A stretch of DNA of 60,000 nt from Antedon mediterranea (taxonomy: Eukaryota > Echinodermata > Crinoidea > Comatulida > Antedonidae): NCBI RefSeq assembly GCF_964355755.1, contig NC_092673.1:4285001-4345000 (forward strand), given 5' to 3'. Shown here piece after piece: positions 1 through 13,400 of this stretch. The notes under the pieces are model-generated. The model was given only the letters and a program-made list of their open reading frames with translations, was not told the DNA's origin and made no database searches. The stretch's first letter is position 1. The number at the start of each line of letters is the position of its first letter. The position numbers and the translations under genes are program-made.

Positions 1-2384
1 GATTTTTAAAAATTACATGTCAACCAAATGTACGTCATTGATGCTATGCATTATTCCATGATGACATCATATGATAGTTTTAATTAATGAAGTCATGCCT
101 CATTACATATGGTTCACATTGAACTACTACCCCACTTAATATGCTTAATTAAACAAAGTTAATTTGGCATGTTTAACTCGAGTGTACATTTCAATTGTTG
201 TTGACAAGCGGATTTATATTAAATTCCTATAGGTAAAGTAAAACTAAAAGATATAACCATCCTATAGTTTCAAAATTTCATCAATTAAAATTTATTTAAT
301 ATTTACAACATTCAAGTTAAGGAGAAATCAGAATTGATCTTTATTTATGACATGTTTCAGGGCATGCTCATTATCAAGTAAAAAGAAATTAAGTTTCTCA
401 AAATCAGGCAAAACAAACTGGAAATTGCAATTTACAGTAGGCCTACTTTAGATTGTTTAAATAAGGTTCAAATAAAAATAATTTGAATTTAAAAAAAAGT
501 AAAATAAAAATAAATGTACTGTAGTGTTAAAATAAAAATAAACTAGTTGAAGCCCTAAAGAAAGTTATAGTTGATGACTGATAACACTATTTGTTCATTT
601 GGATGATGGTGATTTTGATAATTTTCTGAATTTTTCCGTACACTTTAACTAATGCAGAGCAAAGTTGCTAAGTGCTTTCAAAAGGAACAAGTACAAGGGA
701 TAAGTACAGTTTCATTAGCCCGCTTCCTGCGGAAACCAGAAACTACATCCAAACTTGAGTAAAAAAAGAACTTTATTAATCCGTACTAGATAGAAATAAT
801 ACAGACGTATTATTCATGACAGGGTCCGGGGAAAAAATTAAACTCCAGACAACCTTTTAGTCAATAAGTTAATAACACTTATATTTATATATACTTAAAA
901 TATGAAGTATCAAAAGTTAAATGCAAGCAATTGGTCATTTTACTCAAACGATGGCATTTCCTGCAACTGACATAGTGGATCAAATCAAAGATAACTCTAC
1001 ATCCCTTATTTAACTATAAAATACTACTATTCATCACTTGGTAAAGATCTATGGTTAAAGCATTAGTATTCATGATATGATTATTTATAATTGTGGCAAA
1101 ACTATATTTTGAATAGTGTTCAAATACACATTATATTATTAAATTTAAAACATGCATTCATTCTATAATTGTTTTAAAGTTTATGGCGTAATAGTTCTAA
1201 TGATAAAGGGACGCAATTCTTCCAACTGTGTTAGTCTAAAGAATTGCTAGATCACATGATTTGATTTTAAGGGTATACAATTACGAAGTATATTATACCT
1301 AACTTGTTATCTTAACTCTTGCAAATTTCATACAAAATTCACAAATTGAAATCTTTATTCATGCTGCACTACACACAAAAGAAGGTCCGGTCTAACTTTT
1401 CAACGATTGTTTTCTAGCCAATACAAACCAACTGAACGAGAAAAATAAACATGGTTTATCATTGTTGTGTCGCTCAGCTGGACGACAGGCATGCTTTGGA
1501 GTTGTACAGGAAGAAATGCGAACGACTGTCACGCGACTAAATTTCCATTCTAAAGAAATTCAATAAATGTTAGAAATGTTTATACAATGAAATAAACAGA
1601 AATCTATAAAAAAAACATCAGAAATTGACAGTTAAAACAAATGGAAGTACTTTTCCATTATTCCAATGATGTTAAAAACAAAACTTCAATCGTAACAGTT
1701 AATAGGAGAAACGTTTACCTAGACTTTTGATGAATTTCCAATTGACTAATATTTTATTTTTAAAAAAGTGTTCAAACATGTAAAATAAAGACCAACTGTT
1801 CAAATGTATGAATCACAAATGTTTGACTTTATAACCTCTTTTTAATTAACAAAACTAAAATTTAACAACTATTAAACGTTCTCAATAAATCTAAAATCAG
1901 ACTTGATGTCTGAGTTGGCAAAGTGCTCTTCGCACTCGCACAAAATTAAGTTACTTTCCAATTGCAACTCTTTTATCTATAAAACAACATTTAATTTGCC
2001 GTGATAGATAGAATTACAAGACACATGTCTTTTGTTGAGAGACATTTAAACTTTTATTTTTGTTGTAAAGTAGCTGGCCCTTTAAATATAATTGTAATCA
2101 AATTTGCCCGACAGAGGTTGACGTCTGCGGAACGTGGCCTTTAAGGATGGCCTATTCATTTTATGAAATTGACTTAATAAGACTTCAGTGGTGTACTTAA
2201 TGCTACCAGGTGATTTATAATTGCTACAAATGTACAGCTATTTATTTCAGGTGTTTGATTATTATCTTAAATTTGTTCTCACGTGTAACAAATGTAAAAT
2301 TTACTAATTTAATTTATACTAATGGCACCATAGTCCTTAGTTGACCTGAGACTATACTTAGATCAAAACGTTTGAATCTAATTT

Positions 2385-2590
2385 ATGCAGTGGTATTATG
2401 CTTGAGTACAGCATTATGATTGGTCAAGTAGGTTAAAGCTGATTTAAATAAAACAGAAGTAAATGGCTAAGAATACAGAATAATTTGCAATGGCATTATT
2501 ATATTTGAGTACAGCTTTATGATTGGTCAAATATGTTAAAGCTAATTTAAATAAAACAGAAGGAAATGGCTAGGAATAATTTGCCCTTTG
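2385..2590. repeat. 103-bp tandem duplication
   Basis: Two diverged copies in a row. TTGAGTACAGCATTATGATT at 2402 recurs as TTGAGTACAGCTTTATGATT at 2505, followed in both by GGTCAA and an AAATAAAACAGAAG stretch. Non-coding; inside slit intron 8. Confidence 0.85.
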
Positions 2591-3427
2591 TTGAGTAAAC
2601 CGCACTGTAAAAAGTCTTTGCCATGAATGACTTGGAAAAATCCCAAATCATTTTCTACAGTTGTTTGTCAGGTTCATGGCTAGTTTAGGGAAAGGGGGGA
2701 TTTGGGAATCGAAATCCAGGGACCTACATACTGAATGTTTTTGTATTGCTTTTAGATAGAAATAGAAAATGTGAAATAAAGACTACAATAGGGCTTTAAA
2801 AATAAATTCTCTGAGGCTGATCTTTTTTTTTAAACAGGAGAGCGAGAACACAATAATATTAATAGTCTGTATATAGATATCAAAAAAATAGTTCATAATG
2901 TCATTTTAACAGTTAAAGAGAGGTAGTGCGTAATCCAAGAACTACCACTAAATTATTATTACCTTAGTTTACAGAAAATCAATAACATTTAAACACAAAT
3001 GAAAAAGGGACGGAACGCCAGAAAAGATGTCATATTTTCCGTACGAATTTAGAATGAATACTTTCTATGTTGTATTTGCTAAATATAGGACAGAGTTGAA
3101 ATACTTTGGTTATGATGCAAAATCACCATGGATATAAAAACTTTACAGGTTTGTCTTAAGGGCATACACAGGCAATTGCACACATTTTCGTACATCAAGC
3201 GCAGACAGACATTTTCTATGAATATTTATGAACTTTGCAGTAACTATTCCTAGGGAACAGAGACAATGAACTGGAATGATCATTATATGTCAATAGGTAT
3301 ATTTCAAAAAAAGTGCAAAATAAATTGTATGTATATATTTTTAGAAACGTTTTAAAACATGGATTGAATGGTTAACATAGAGAAATCCTGATGTAAGTGG
3401 CAATAGGCATTTTCTTGTGCGAGTCCC

Positions 3428-3652
3428 GTGTTCTCTGAACTTAGGAGAATGAGCTGTTAGGAGCTCATTGTACTAAGCCTCGGCATTATGTGGTAGGGTG
3501 GCCAGTTCCTTTCCACGCCGCCTTTTTTCTCCCTAGTATTTTCAACCAGGTACTCATTTACAGCTGAGTGGACTGGGAGTTGTCGGGAATTGAACCCTGG
3601 TCTATCTGTATGACAGTCAAGTGTCCTAACCACTCGGCTATCCAACTCCTGT
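3428..3652 (-). mobile_element. tRNA-derived SINE, minus strand
   Basis: Read on the minus strand it opens with a tRNA-like head: a box A region GGATAGCCGAGTGGTTAGGA (3643-3622) and box B GGTTCAATTCC (3596-3586), the internal promoter of RNA polymerase III. A ~150-bp body unrelated to tRNA follows. There is no simple-repeat tail, so the 3' end is approximate. Confidence 0.65.
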
Positions 3653-4651
3653 ATATAATATAGTTTTATGGATAAAATGAAGAAAAAATAATGATCTATT
3701 TCATTCTAAGTTACTTTGATAAATCTACAACACCATATTGGCAAATCATTTATTATCTCTATATATTATGCACTTTATTTTTATACCTTGGTTTAATGAA
3801 ATAATAATAGTGCAAAAGATATTCCTATTTATTATTTTATTATTCCTTTATATTTCACTGTCTTAATTGCTTCTCATTGTTTCACTCTAGGCCGTCAATT
3901 CATCTCATTAAAATCAGGAACGAATCATGAAGTTTTTGCATGGAAATCATCTCCGTATTGTTGAAGAGAATCGATGATGAAGGACAACTGTCTCGCAGGA
4001 TAATGACTCAAATCAACTCTCTTTTTAAACATCTTAGAACATGAGTCAGGACTTGGGAAAGTATAATATCATGAACACAAAAACTGCCAATTCCTATGAG
4101 GATATATCATATAGATAGAAGATAATCAGATTAAATTTATACTATTGCATTTATGAATGGTTTCTTGTTTATTGAATTTATTGAGTAACATACACATAAC
4201 ATTCAATGTCTATTAGGTAAAGTTTTTTTACTAACAGAAACCAAAACTAACAAATGTTAAATGTGAAAGCACTTATAAACTTTATAATAAGATGTTACTA
4301 ATCAGCTGACTACGAAACAAAGACAAGTTTAGGTGATTTTATAAAAGAAAACTATATAGATATGACAGCTCTATATTTGGATTGTTTATCATGAGATTTA
4401 TCAGTGATTATGTCCTTATATAGACGTGTGTATAAATGGACTTACTTTGCTCAGAATATTTAAGTCAGTGTAATAGATATACTTAAAACAGTTAATCTGA
4501 AAATTAATCTAAAATTTTGAAATCAACAGGAAGAGGTACGTTGTTATCCTCGACAGGATCTGGCGCAAAAAGCGTCATTTCAACCCATTGCTTATGTTTA
4601 TGATTCTATAACTTTTTTTTTAATACTGGTTATCAGAAAATTGTGTGTCCT

Positions 4652-4833
4652 TAAGCTCTGTCTACACTATCAAACTTTATGTTTATGTGATGTGCCCATA
4701 TATGAACATGATGATGTCATATCACTACCATATTTGAGCATATCACTACCATTATTTGGGCATATCACTACCATTATTTGGGCACATCACACTCTTTTTG
4801 TCAAACTAGTTTGATAGTGTAGACAGAGCTTTA
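4652..4833. mobile_element. CTCTGTCTACAC MITE, copy 1
   Basis: Terminal inverted repeats AAGCTCTGTCTACACTATCA at both ends. The core has three copies of the ~21-bp unit in reverse orientation (ATATCACTACCATTATTTGG). The family is non-coding and presumably moved by a transposase encoded elsewhere. Confidence 0.85.
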
Positions 4834-5728
4834 TGCCATGATCATGCAACAAACATCTTTCTTATAGACTTGTAAAAATAAAGTTGACCTACAATTGAGC
4901 AATCGCATTAAATATCTGACTTTGATTATCATTACAAGTTCAAAAACGTTTAAAACGTCGAACACGTGTAGCCAAAAAAAAAAAGATGAGATTGCCAATT
5001 CTAGTTCTTTTCATAGAGTGAGAATTGACTTCACATCTAGAGAGGATACTTAGTAATAACCGATTCTAGATAGGCACATTAAAACATTAATCATGGTTGA
5101 ATATACAGCTGAATTTATAAACTCAATATAGGAGAATTCCTAAATGAATTGCTGGAACCTTGCAACACACGCGGATTTGATGCAATCGCTATGCCATGCA
5201 TTTAAGTATAATCAACATGGTTTGTATGTATTTATAAGATAAGGTCTTTATGTCTAAAGGGGAATTATAATTAGTGGCGGGGTTCCAACTGGGATACTAC
5301 TTGGATGAATGTATACATGTGAACTACTTAACTTAAATCAAAGACAAGTGGTCTGACAGCAAATTTAAAGACTGACCAACATTGCTTACATTTTAAACTG
5401 ACTTACTGTAATAATGTCTTTAGTTAGGGACTGTTTTATTGGTAAAATCTGACAAGGGACTTATAAACTCCTAGTAGTACGAAATCCCAAAACTCAGTAA
5501 AATGAATTTATTAATTACTATAAATAAAATAATAGTGTAGTTGTGAATCTATGGATGTCCTGTAACCTTTCTTTTATTAAATCTAGGCATGGGACAATTT
5601 TATCTAAAAATCAAAGTAAATTGAATTATCATTTCAAACAGCTATCCCAAAACTGGACAATTTTGCATTAAATTGTCATTTGGTTAGGGATAACTTCATT
5701 GGTTAAACAATTGAAAAGGAATAGTAGT

Positions 5729-6050
5729 GAGTGGCCGAGCGGTTAAGACAGTGGAACCGTAATTACGTAGCCATAACATCGGCAGGGGTTCGAGGCTCAC
5801 TCACTCCATGGTTCTGGTGGTAGAACGAGTCTTCTCGGATAAGGACTATAAACCGTAGGTCCAGTGTACACATCTAGCTCGTGTGCACTTTAAAGAACCT
5901 AGTACATCTTTCGAGACGAGTAGGGGGTTACCTCGGTGTATTAGTACATCACAGCCACTGATCACCAACTGGGCCCTCTGGGAGACCAGTCTTTGACTGA
6001 AGAGGTTACCCGTATAAATATAAATTTCAATCAATCAATCAATCAATAAA
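5729..6050 (+). mobile_element. tRNA-derived SINE with (TCAA)n tail
   Basis: Head GAGTGGCCGAGCGGTTAAGA resembles a Leu/Ser-type tRNA, and box B GGTTCGAGGCT lies at 5787-5797. A ~230-bp body follows and ends in a (TCAA)n tract at 6028-6049. The anticodon arm does not fold well by eye, so this is a SINE and not a tRNA gene. A piece of the same body recurs at 16612-16700. Confidence 0.7.
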
Positions 6051-7298
6051 TAATCGAACAAGAACTCATTGTAAAGAAGAAATCAGTTGTCTCTAGATTA
6101 AGGACTGGTTCTTATTAGGACCACTATTTAATCTTATTGAATTTGAATGCATCTACTAATAACAAGTTATGTGCACATCCTATACATGTAATGGCCAGTA
6201 TCTAAAAAGATTCTGGCGGTTCTTCAACATATATAAAATTGCCTCTCATTAGACCTACATATTAACAAGTGTTAGGAGTGAAAGACCTGTATTTCAGCAT
6301 TTGTCTCCTCAACACAATCTCCAATGAGGGAAAAAACTCTCATCATGTTTATGATAGCCTACCTAACCTGGGCTAACCACTGTTTATGCATACGATGTAG
6401 TAAGTCGTAATAAAAGTGTAACTTTTTAGTTGCATTACATCTCTGCATCACGTACTGATAATTTGTTTCATTGATGTTTACTTGTAAAATTTAAAGTGGT
6501 AATTCCAAACCATGGTTAAACAGAGTCTGTTGAGAATTGGGAAGATACAATATAATTTCTTTTAATAAGAAATAAGGCAAGTAACATCCTCATATCAAGG
6601 ATAAACAATTTTTACAAATCCAGCTGTTATAATCTTCAAATTATTGAATTATTATAATTATTTAGGTTCGGAATGCAATGGTATTCAATAAGCTTGCACT
6701 AGTATTGAAATGTTCCTTTTTACAGCAAAAAATGTGACACATAAAAGTTTCCATGAACTTTCAGAACAGGACATTGTATATACCTATACACCCACATATG
6801 GAATTTCTAGGAATGAAATACTAAAAATGTAAAACTTTGATAGATTTTATTACCATATTGGTTGTGTTTTCATACATGCATTCCAGGTAGAAAACATCAT
6901 CAAATAACAATGCATGGTTACAATGAACACATAACCTTTGACATGAGGCTCCACAAAGTGCATTAACGATCAAGAGGTAATGAAAAGTCACCTCTTCCAA
7001 CTCTAGGAGTGAGGTAAACCGAAGATGTAAGGTCATAGTTTAAATGGTCTTAGGATTTTGAACATAAATCAACACACGCTTAGAGAAAGAAAGGGGTAGT
7101 ACGTCAGTTTAAATATCAAATTTGTTCCTTAAAAATTACATTTTTAGTATGTTTGTGATGTTGATAATTAGATTAATTGTTTATAGAGCAAGTTCCCAAA
7201 GTAACCTGGAAGGATAAATTATGTTTCATAATTTATTTTAGTAATCGAATTATCAAAACAAAAAGACATTTTCACTTTTAAAGAATGCAGTTTCATAC

Positions 7299-7462
7299 CT
7301 ATACACACAAAGTCCTGACTTTGTAGCTCTTCTATCTTGCTGCCTCGGAGCGGTTTAGGCCCGGCACATCTTGTGAAGAGCGCCAGCTTAGTGTTACGCT
7401 TTAACCAAACACTAAACCACGCTAAATGGCAATCGCAGTTCAGCCGGTTGTTCGATAAGCGC
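7299..7462 (-). CDS. slit: slit exon 8: LRRCT cap of domain D1
   Basis: A 164-nt exon with acceptor CTTTGTTTTTAG and donor GTATGA, starting in phase 2 and ending in phase 1 (ATA G). It contains RLSNNRLNCDCHLAWFSVWL, then a stretch with LFTRCAGPKPLRG and ending DFVC. Four cysteines (212, 214, 235, 256) and CDCHLAW identify the C-terminal flanking cap of an LRR domain in Slit. I found no following exon (the second LRRNT) between here and position 1. Confidence 0.94.
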
Positions 7463-10400
7463 CTAAAAACAAAGCAAAGTTTAATAGCCGATTCATTAAA
7501 TGTATTTTCATTTATCATAGTATGAAATTCTCCCAAGAAACTATGTAGCTACTATATTCTTTTTTATCTAGGATTACAGAAAACGGTACGTAATTAGAGA
7601 AATTTAGATTCAATTAGTTGGCTATACAAGGATGTTGAGCATGGGTGGGAGGGGACAGCCACCTTTACTATCTTCTACAAAGTCTAAAAAGTTCCTAGAC
7701 TTCTCTAGCTACATTCTTGTTAAAATGTTTTTATGTATACTGTACTTACAACGTTTGCAGGAAATTCATGTGACTAAATGTAGTACTTTTTATACTCGTC
7801 AGGTTGTTACTATTAAGTGTACTGCAAAAAAGAACACACGAAAATGGAAAAGTGAGGTTAGTTGGCCTAATTATCTTAAATAGATTACACCACTACTTGC
7901 CCTTTCAACCTGGTGATTTCAGGATGTTTTTATTTTGCAAAAGCTAATATGGATTAGTAAAGCTTAGCACATATCAATTGGAACTAGGTTAATGTTATAA
8001 GACAATACTTGGGACATTTACAAAGCACTTAATATTTGCTATCCCACTGATCCCAAATTGATCTCTCATAACCTTCCATCAGGGGACATGGCGGTAGGAG
8101 GAGAGCAATTATAGTCTACACATTGTGGTGAACACTTGGCTATAAACATCCAATTAAGAACGATGTTATAATGCACCTTTACATAAACACAGCTAGACTC
8201 GTACAATCATACACAGTCAAACATGTCAACTGTTTGCAAACACTACAAAACATCTTCATCTAGCATCATGATGTATAGTTAACATGAAATTGAAATGCTT
8301 GCAAAGATTATGAAACAGTCCTGGTAATAATATGATTTCTTATATGGTCCTTGTTAAGAGCAACATTTTAAGATGGTAAGAATCCAAAATTTCAATCCCA
8401 GAGTCACCTCTTAAGTTCTACTTTGTATTTACTTTTGTTTGTTTTCTGCATACTGGATACAAAATAACACTATGCCTAGCCCATCTTCCAGCCTTTATCT
8501 GTTAAATTGCTATGAGGGGTTTTACATCAAACAGAAAATCTTTTGGTCAACTCCTTCTTGGACGTAGCAGTCGATCGACAAGATATTAAATTAAATTAAG
8601 TATATTCTTTAGTGTAACATCTGTACAGCATAACCATGTGAACCAGAGTTAAATATTTGCATAATGAAGCGTTGGGCGGGTGAGCTAATGATAATTAAAA
8701 GATGATGTTTCATTAATGACAGGTGCTGGATACCTTACCCCAGAGGAGCATACCAGTAAGCATGTTAAGAGGAGGCAGCTGCTACGATTATGACGCAGTG
8801 AAGGTATGTTCAAAACAGGAATACAGTAGAACCTCTAAAATGGGACATCATCAAGACCAAATACAATGTCATAGGGATGTCCGCTGAATAGGGAGAATGT
8901 CTTGATGGAGGGGTTCTAGTTGATATAGATCAATGATCTATCACATAGACATAGATGGAAATATATGGTATTAATTAAGTAAAGGGTATTTCATTCATAA
9001 TTTTCATATCATTTATGCTAAATCACTTACAGCATTTCCATCATTCTGAGTGGTCGGAATGCACCGTCCATAAGACACACAATCTTGTTGTGATCAAGTT
9101 TCCTAGAAAACAATGCAGATTTCACATTAATAAACCAAATTCTAAATTAATAATGTATATCTGGATAGATTAATCTACCTTTATGAAAGAGTTCAAAAAA
9201 GCCATAAAAGAATGACAGAGTAAAGATTAATAAGTTGGCATTTCAACACAGGGTTTAAGATCTAATAAAGATATTATATTTATAAACACAAGCTCATATG
9301 AAACAATGGAAACGGAGATCTCATGTATACATCTCTTTTATATTAAAATTGTATCGAAATTTATAGTTATATTTCTTTCTATTTAAATACTGTATTTATA
9401 CTGTTTTGTATAATTGTCTATTTATAAATGTTTAAACTGTTTGAACATTTATGAGCGATAATCCAGGAATTTTTAAACATCAAAAATCGATATAAAAAGT
9501 ATTAAATCATTTAATTTCAGCTGCCACAAAGAGAGGAAAACACACCATACTGCTACCCCATGGAACTGCTCCTGATTATTTAGACATCATTTTAGTAATT
9601 CAGTAACTAAAATAAATGTTTAATCTTTTAACACCAAAAAATAAGGGTAAATTATTAACTATTTTTTACAGATTTAAAGTTCAAAGAAATGCTGTTACTG
9701 TCATTCAATCATGATAATGGATAAATTATTTAATCTACTTACAAGTTGCGAAGAGCACTTGCGCCCCGGAACATTTTTCTTGATATGATAACCAACTCAT
9801 TATCGGAAAGATCTCTGCAAAAAATAAATAAAAAAAACATTTAAATATTAAACTTATGTATCTACCTATTAACCCACAAAGATCTACTGTTAGAAGCCAA
9901 AAATGAAGAAAAAGTACATTAACAATATGTTATTTTGAAATCCAATTTTTCAATTTCATAAACATTTATTTAGTCAAAAAATACAAAGAAATATAGAATA
10001 TCGATTGTTTTTTGAAAAAGAAAAGAATTCAGAAATATTTTGTAAACAATGCTATTAATATTTATTAGAATTTAGGCCATAATTTACAGTACATTTTTAT
10101 GTAATTTATGCACGTTAAATAACATGAGTTAAACGAAAGTCGCTGTTCGAGAGTCAATTATAACAAACAATGTTGATGAAAATACTCATGCTGCTGATAA
10201 TAATTTGTTTTGTAAACATTAATAAAGAAATAATGATGATAAGGGTGAAAATACATTCAGTGAATTACTTGCAAAAGGCATGACAATTGTGGTATACAAA
10301 AAATTATAACATCAATTCATGTGCATCAAATTTGTCATAAATGATAGTGGTGTTTTTTTTTTTTTTTTTTTTTTTAAACCATATTTAATGAGGGTGATCC

Positions 10401-13400
10401 ATCCAGCAATTGCTGATCATTAGGGACCCAACCCTCAGAGGTTCACAAGACAAACATATACACAAGATGCTCTACATAAACAAAGTCTTATTACAAGTCC
10501 TTGGGAGTGGAGTTGTAATTTGGTCCTTAGAAAAATCCTGACATGTGACGGGACTTGAATCCAGGACCCTTGGAGTGGTAGCCAAGCATCATAACCACCA
10601 AGCCACAACTCCACTGATAAAAATTGATAATAAAATACATACTCCCTCCAGTATCATCCAGTACAACAGGAAGTCAAGAAGATAATTTTATCTTGTATTT
10701 TTTTAGATGTTTTTATATGAATGGTTTTATGCTATATTTGTTTTTATTGTGTTTTCTTTGTTATTATGACGAGCAATGAATTTCCTTTTTGAGGATCAAT
10801 AAAAGTTATCTTATCTTATCTCTTATCTTATACATAAAGTTCATCTGTCTATAAGAACTGTATACAATTAGCATTGATAGACGAATTAATACATCTAGAT
10901 TAAACTAGTACGGTGACAAGATAATTATGTGGAGACATGGCACAATGGTTGAACGTATTAAAGTTGTAGAAACATCTCAAACAAAATGAGTTATTGTTCT
11001 AATAACAGTTGTTTTATCTCCCGATCAATTATACCCGGACCAGATTGTCTAGGCAGTCTGAATAAATAATGCAAACACTTGAATTTGTGCATTCTTCACG
11101 CTTTGTTCCAGATCTCAGATATTTTAGTGCAATCTCCTCAAAGCAGTCTGATGTACCAGATCAATAGCAAGACATTAGCAAGATGATTGAGTCAGGCTAA
11201 TTAAGTTGATAAAATGGCCATTTTCATTCATAACAAATGTAGTGATGATATATCCATTGACAACCTCAGGAGGTAAACACCCTAAGTTTAAACTATAAAC
11301 ATTCAATTTCAACCCATTAATGTCTTCAATAATATTCTAGATTACGTTAAATAATTCAACAACTTGTCAACAAGAGTTTTATGATTTTTAAAACATCAGG
11401 AATGATACTAGGTGGAGGAATGTGTTGACAGAAATATTATTAATGTGGTAGCTATACGATTTATGTTTTCAAGAACTGTTAAAGATGTTTACCAAATGAA
11501 ATGACAGTTACATTGAACTGAACCCTGTTGCCTTTGTATCTCAATTACTTTATTTACTGTAAATCAATATTTTTTTAATGTATTTTTTTTAATCGCAATC
11601 ATTTTTTAAGGTTGAGTCAAAACTTAAGAATTTCAAGATTTTTAAACAATAACTTCGGTGAATACTACTAGTACCATAGATTTTTCCCCCATAATTTGAT
11701 TTATGCAGTTAATGACATGCACAATACCATAGCCCTGTAGATGTGAACACATCCTGAATGACCCTTAAGCTCTGTCTACACTATAAAAAAAGGTGTTATG
11801 TGCCCAAATATGGTAGTGATATGCGCAAATATGGTGGTCATATGACATCATCATGTCCATTATGGGCACATTTTTCAGAGTAGTCAGAGCTTTAACAACG
11901 CAAAAAATATGCAAGGTAAAATAGAAAGTAGAAATAGAAGGTATTAAAGAAATTATGCAATTTACAAGGTAGAGACGCTTTTAAGTTTTCATCTGTCTTA
12001 TGATGATGTATTTTCACCAAGAACAAACATGCTAGACCTTGATTAAGCAGCTAATCTGCCTATACAATTAACTAGAGATACTCAACACTTGTTTAGAATT
12101 AACAAATACGAAGCCAGATAGGGTCCCTGGAAGCTTTTAGCCTGACACCAGTCTAGACTCACAGGTGACAAGGTGGTCTTAATGGGTATTCACATTGCTT
12201 CATTACAAGCCTAGCCTATAGACACTCCAGAGCTATATAGGATGCTTGCACTGTGTCTAGAGACGGTTACAATGCAGGATTAAGGATTAGAAGCCAGTGG
12301 AACTTATTGTCCAATTATAATTTAATTACTTCTTCATAGGTATTAGATATCATCCTAGCCTACACTGGGATGACTGTCATGGTTTGCACATTTATTAGAT
12401 TTTTTAGATGTTACAAACAATTAAAACATTCATCCTTATGGTTAAACTAAAGCTTAAATTTGCAGTGAGAAATTGCTTCATGGAAACCAGTTTTGACTAT
12501 CAAGACCAGAATCAATTAGGTTCTTTAAAACCGTTTTTTAAGTTTGGTTCTTTCTTAGTAGTTGTTTGAGTGGGCCTATTTTCTGATGGCAATAAAAACG
12601 GCTCTTGAAAATAATGCTTTTAAGTCTTTTTCTGTCATTTTCTTTTAAATTAACAAAAAAATATTTACTGCACCAAAACTAACAGTGACAAGTGTTTTTT
12701 AAATTTAATTGTCATTGAAAGGAATTTCTTTGCTATAAAATTGACACATAAAATAAAAATTACAAAATAGTAATAGCCAACTTTTATTTTAAAATTGTAT
12801 AACATATGAATTCCATCAAACTGGGTCGAAAGGAAAGGAATTTAAAAAGTATATACTTATTATATAGCATGTTTGGAAAGACTTGAGAACAATATAATAT
12901 AAATCCATTACATAGCTCAGGATTAAGCCTTCTATATCCTTTGTTATATTAAGGTTTTACACTGTGTTATCAGAGATAGCACTTTATATAGAAAAAACAA
13001 TCAGCATTTGAAAGAATCCTTTAAAAAAACACAGTTTTGGAAGGTTAATGGGCTATTACTCACCTGATAATGATCTGTAATTGGCCAAAGAGAAGTAAAG
13101 TTATTTATGTTCAATTCAAAGGTTTTCAGTGATGTGGATTACAATTTGTCAAATCCAAGGTAAACTACACAAAACTTCATATAAATTGTAAAATGTATTT
13201 AAAATTATACTTTTAAAACTTCCTTATATAGGGATGAATGCTAACATGTTGCCCCATTTCTTAAATATTAAATAGTGCACTGAATGTTGAATGGATAAGT
13301 TACATCATTCTCTCTTTAAAATTTTGCATCTGCACTTAATCATTTAATCATCAACACATTCCCTATACGAAATATCAATTTAATTGATTCGTAAAATATA

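Larger units (their letters stand above)
1..7298 (-). other. slit intron 8 (continues past the window edge)
   Basis: No coding sequence recognised. The next expected exon (LRRNT of domain D2, CX3CXC pattern) was looked for on the minus strand and not found. The stretch holds a 103-bp tandem duplication (2385-2590), two tRNA-derived SINEs (3428-3652, 5729-6050) and one MITE (4652-4833). The rest is plain AT-rich sequence. Confidence 0.75.
7822..9030 (-). other. slit intron 6
   Basis: A 1.2-kb intron that holds an exon-like plus-strand segment (8723-8803) followed by a ~100-bp inverted-repeat element (8824-8922). Nothing else recognised. Confidence 0.8.

Noticed and set aside
5729-5805. Functional tRNA gene
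   Set aside because: Box A and B motifs are good but the anticodon and acceptor stems do not form by eye, and a SINE body with tail follows.
12485-12605. Diverged copy of the 333-bp MITE at 52318-52650
   Set aside because: Some shared words (AAACCAGTTTT, AAAACCGTTTTTTAA) but no terminal repeats could be found.
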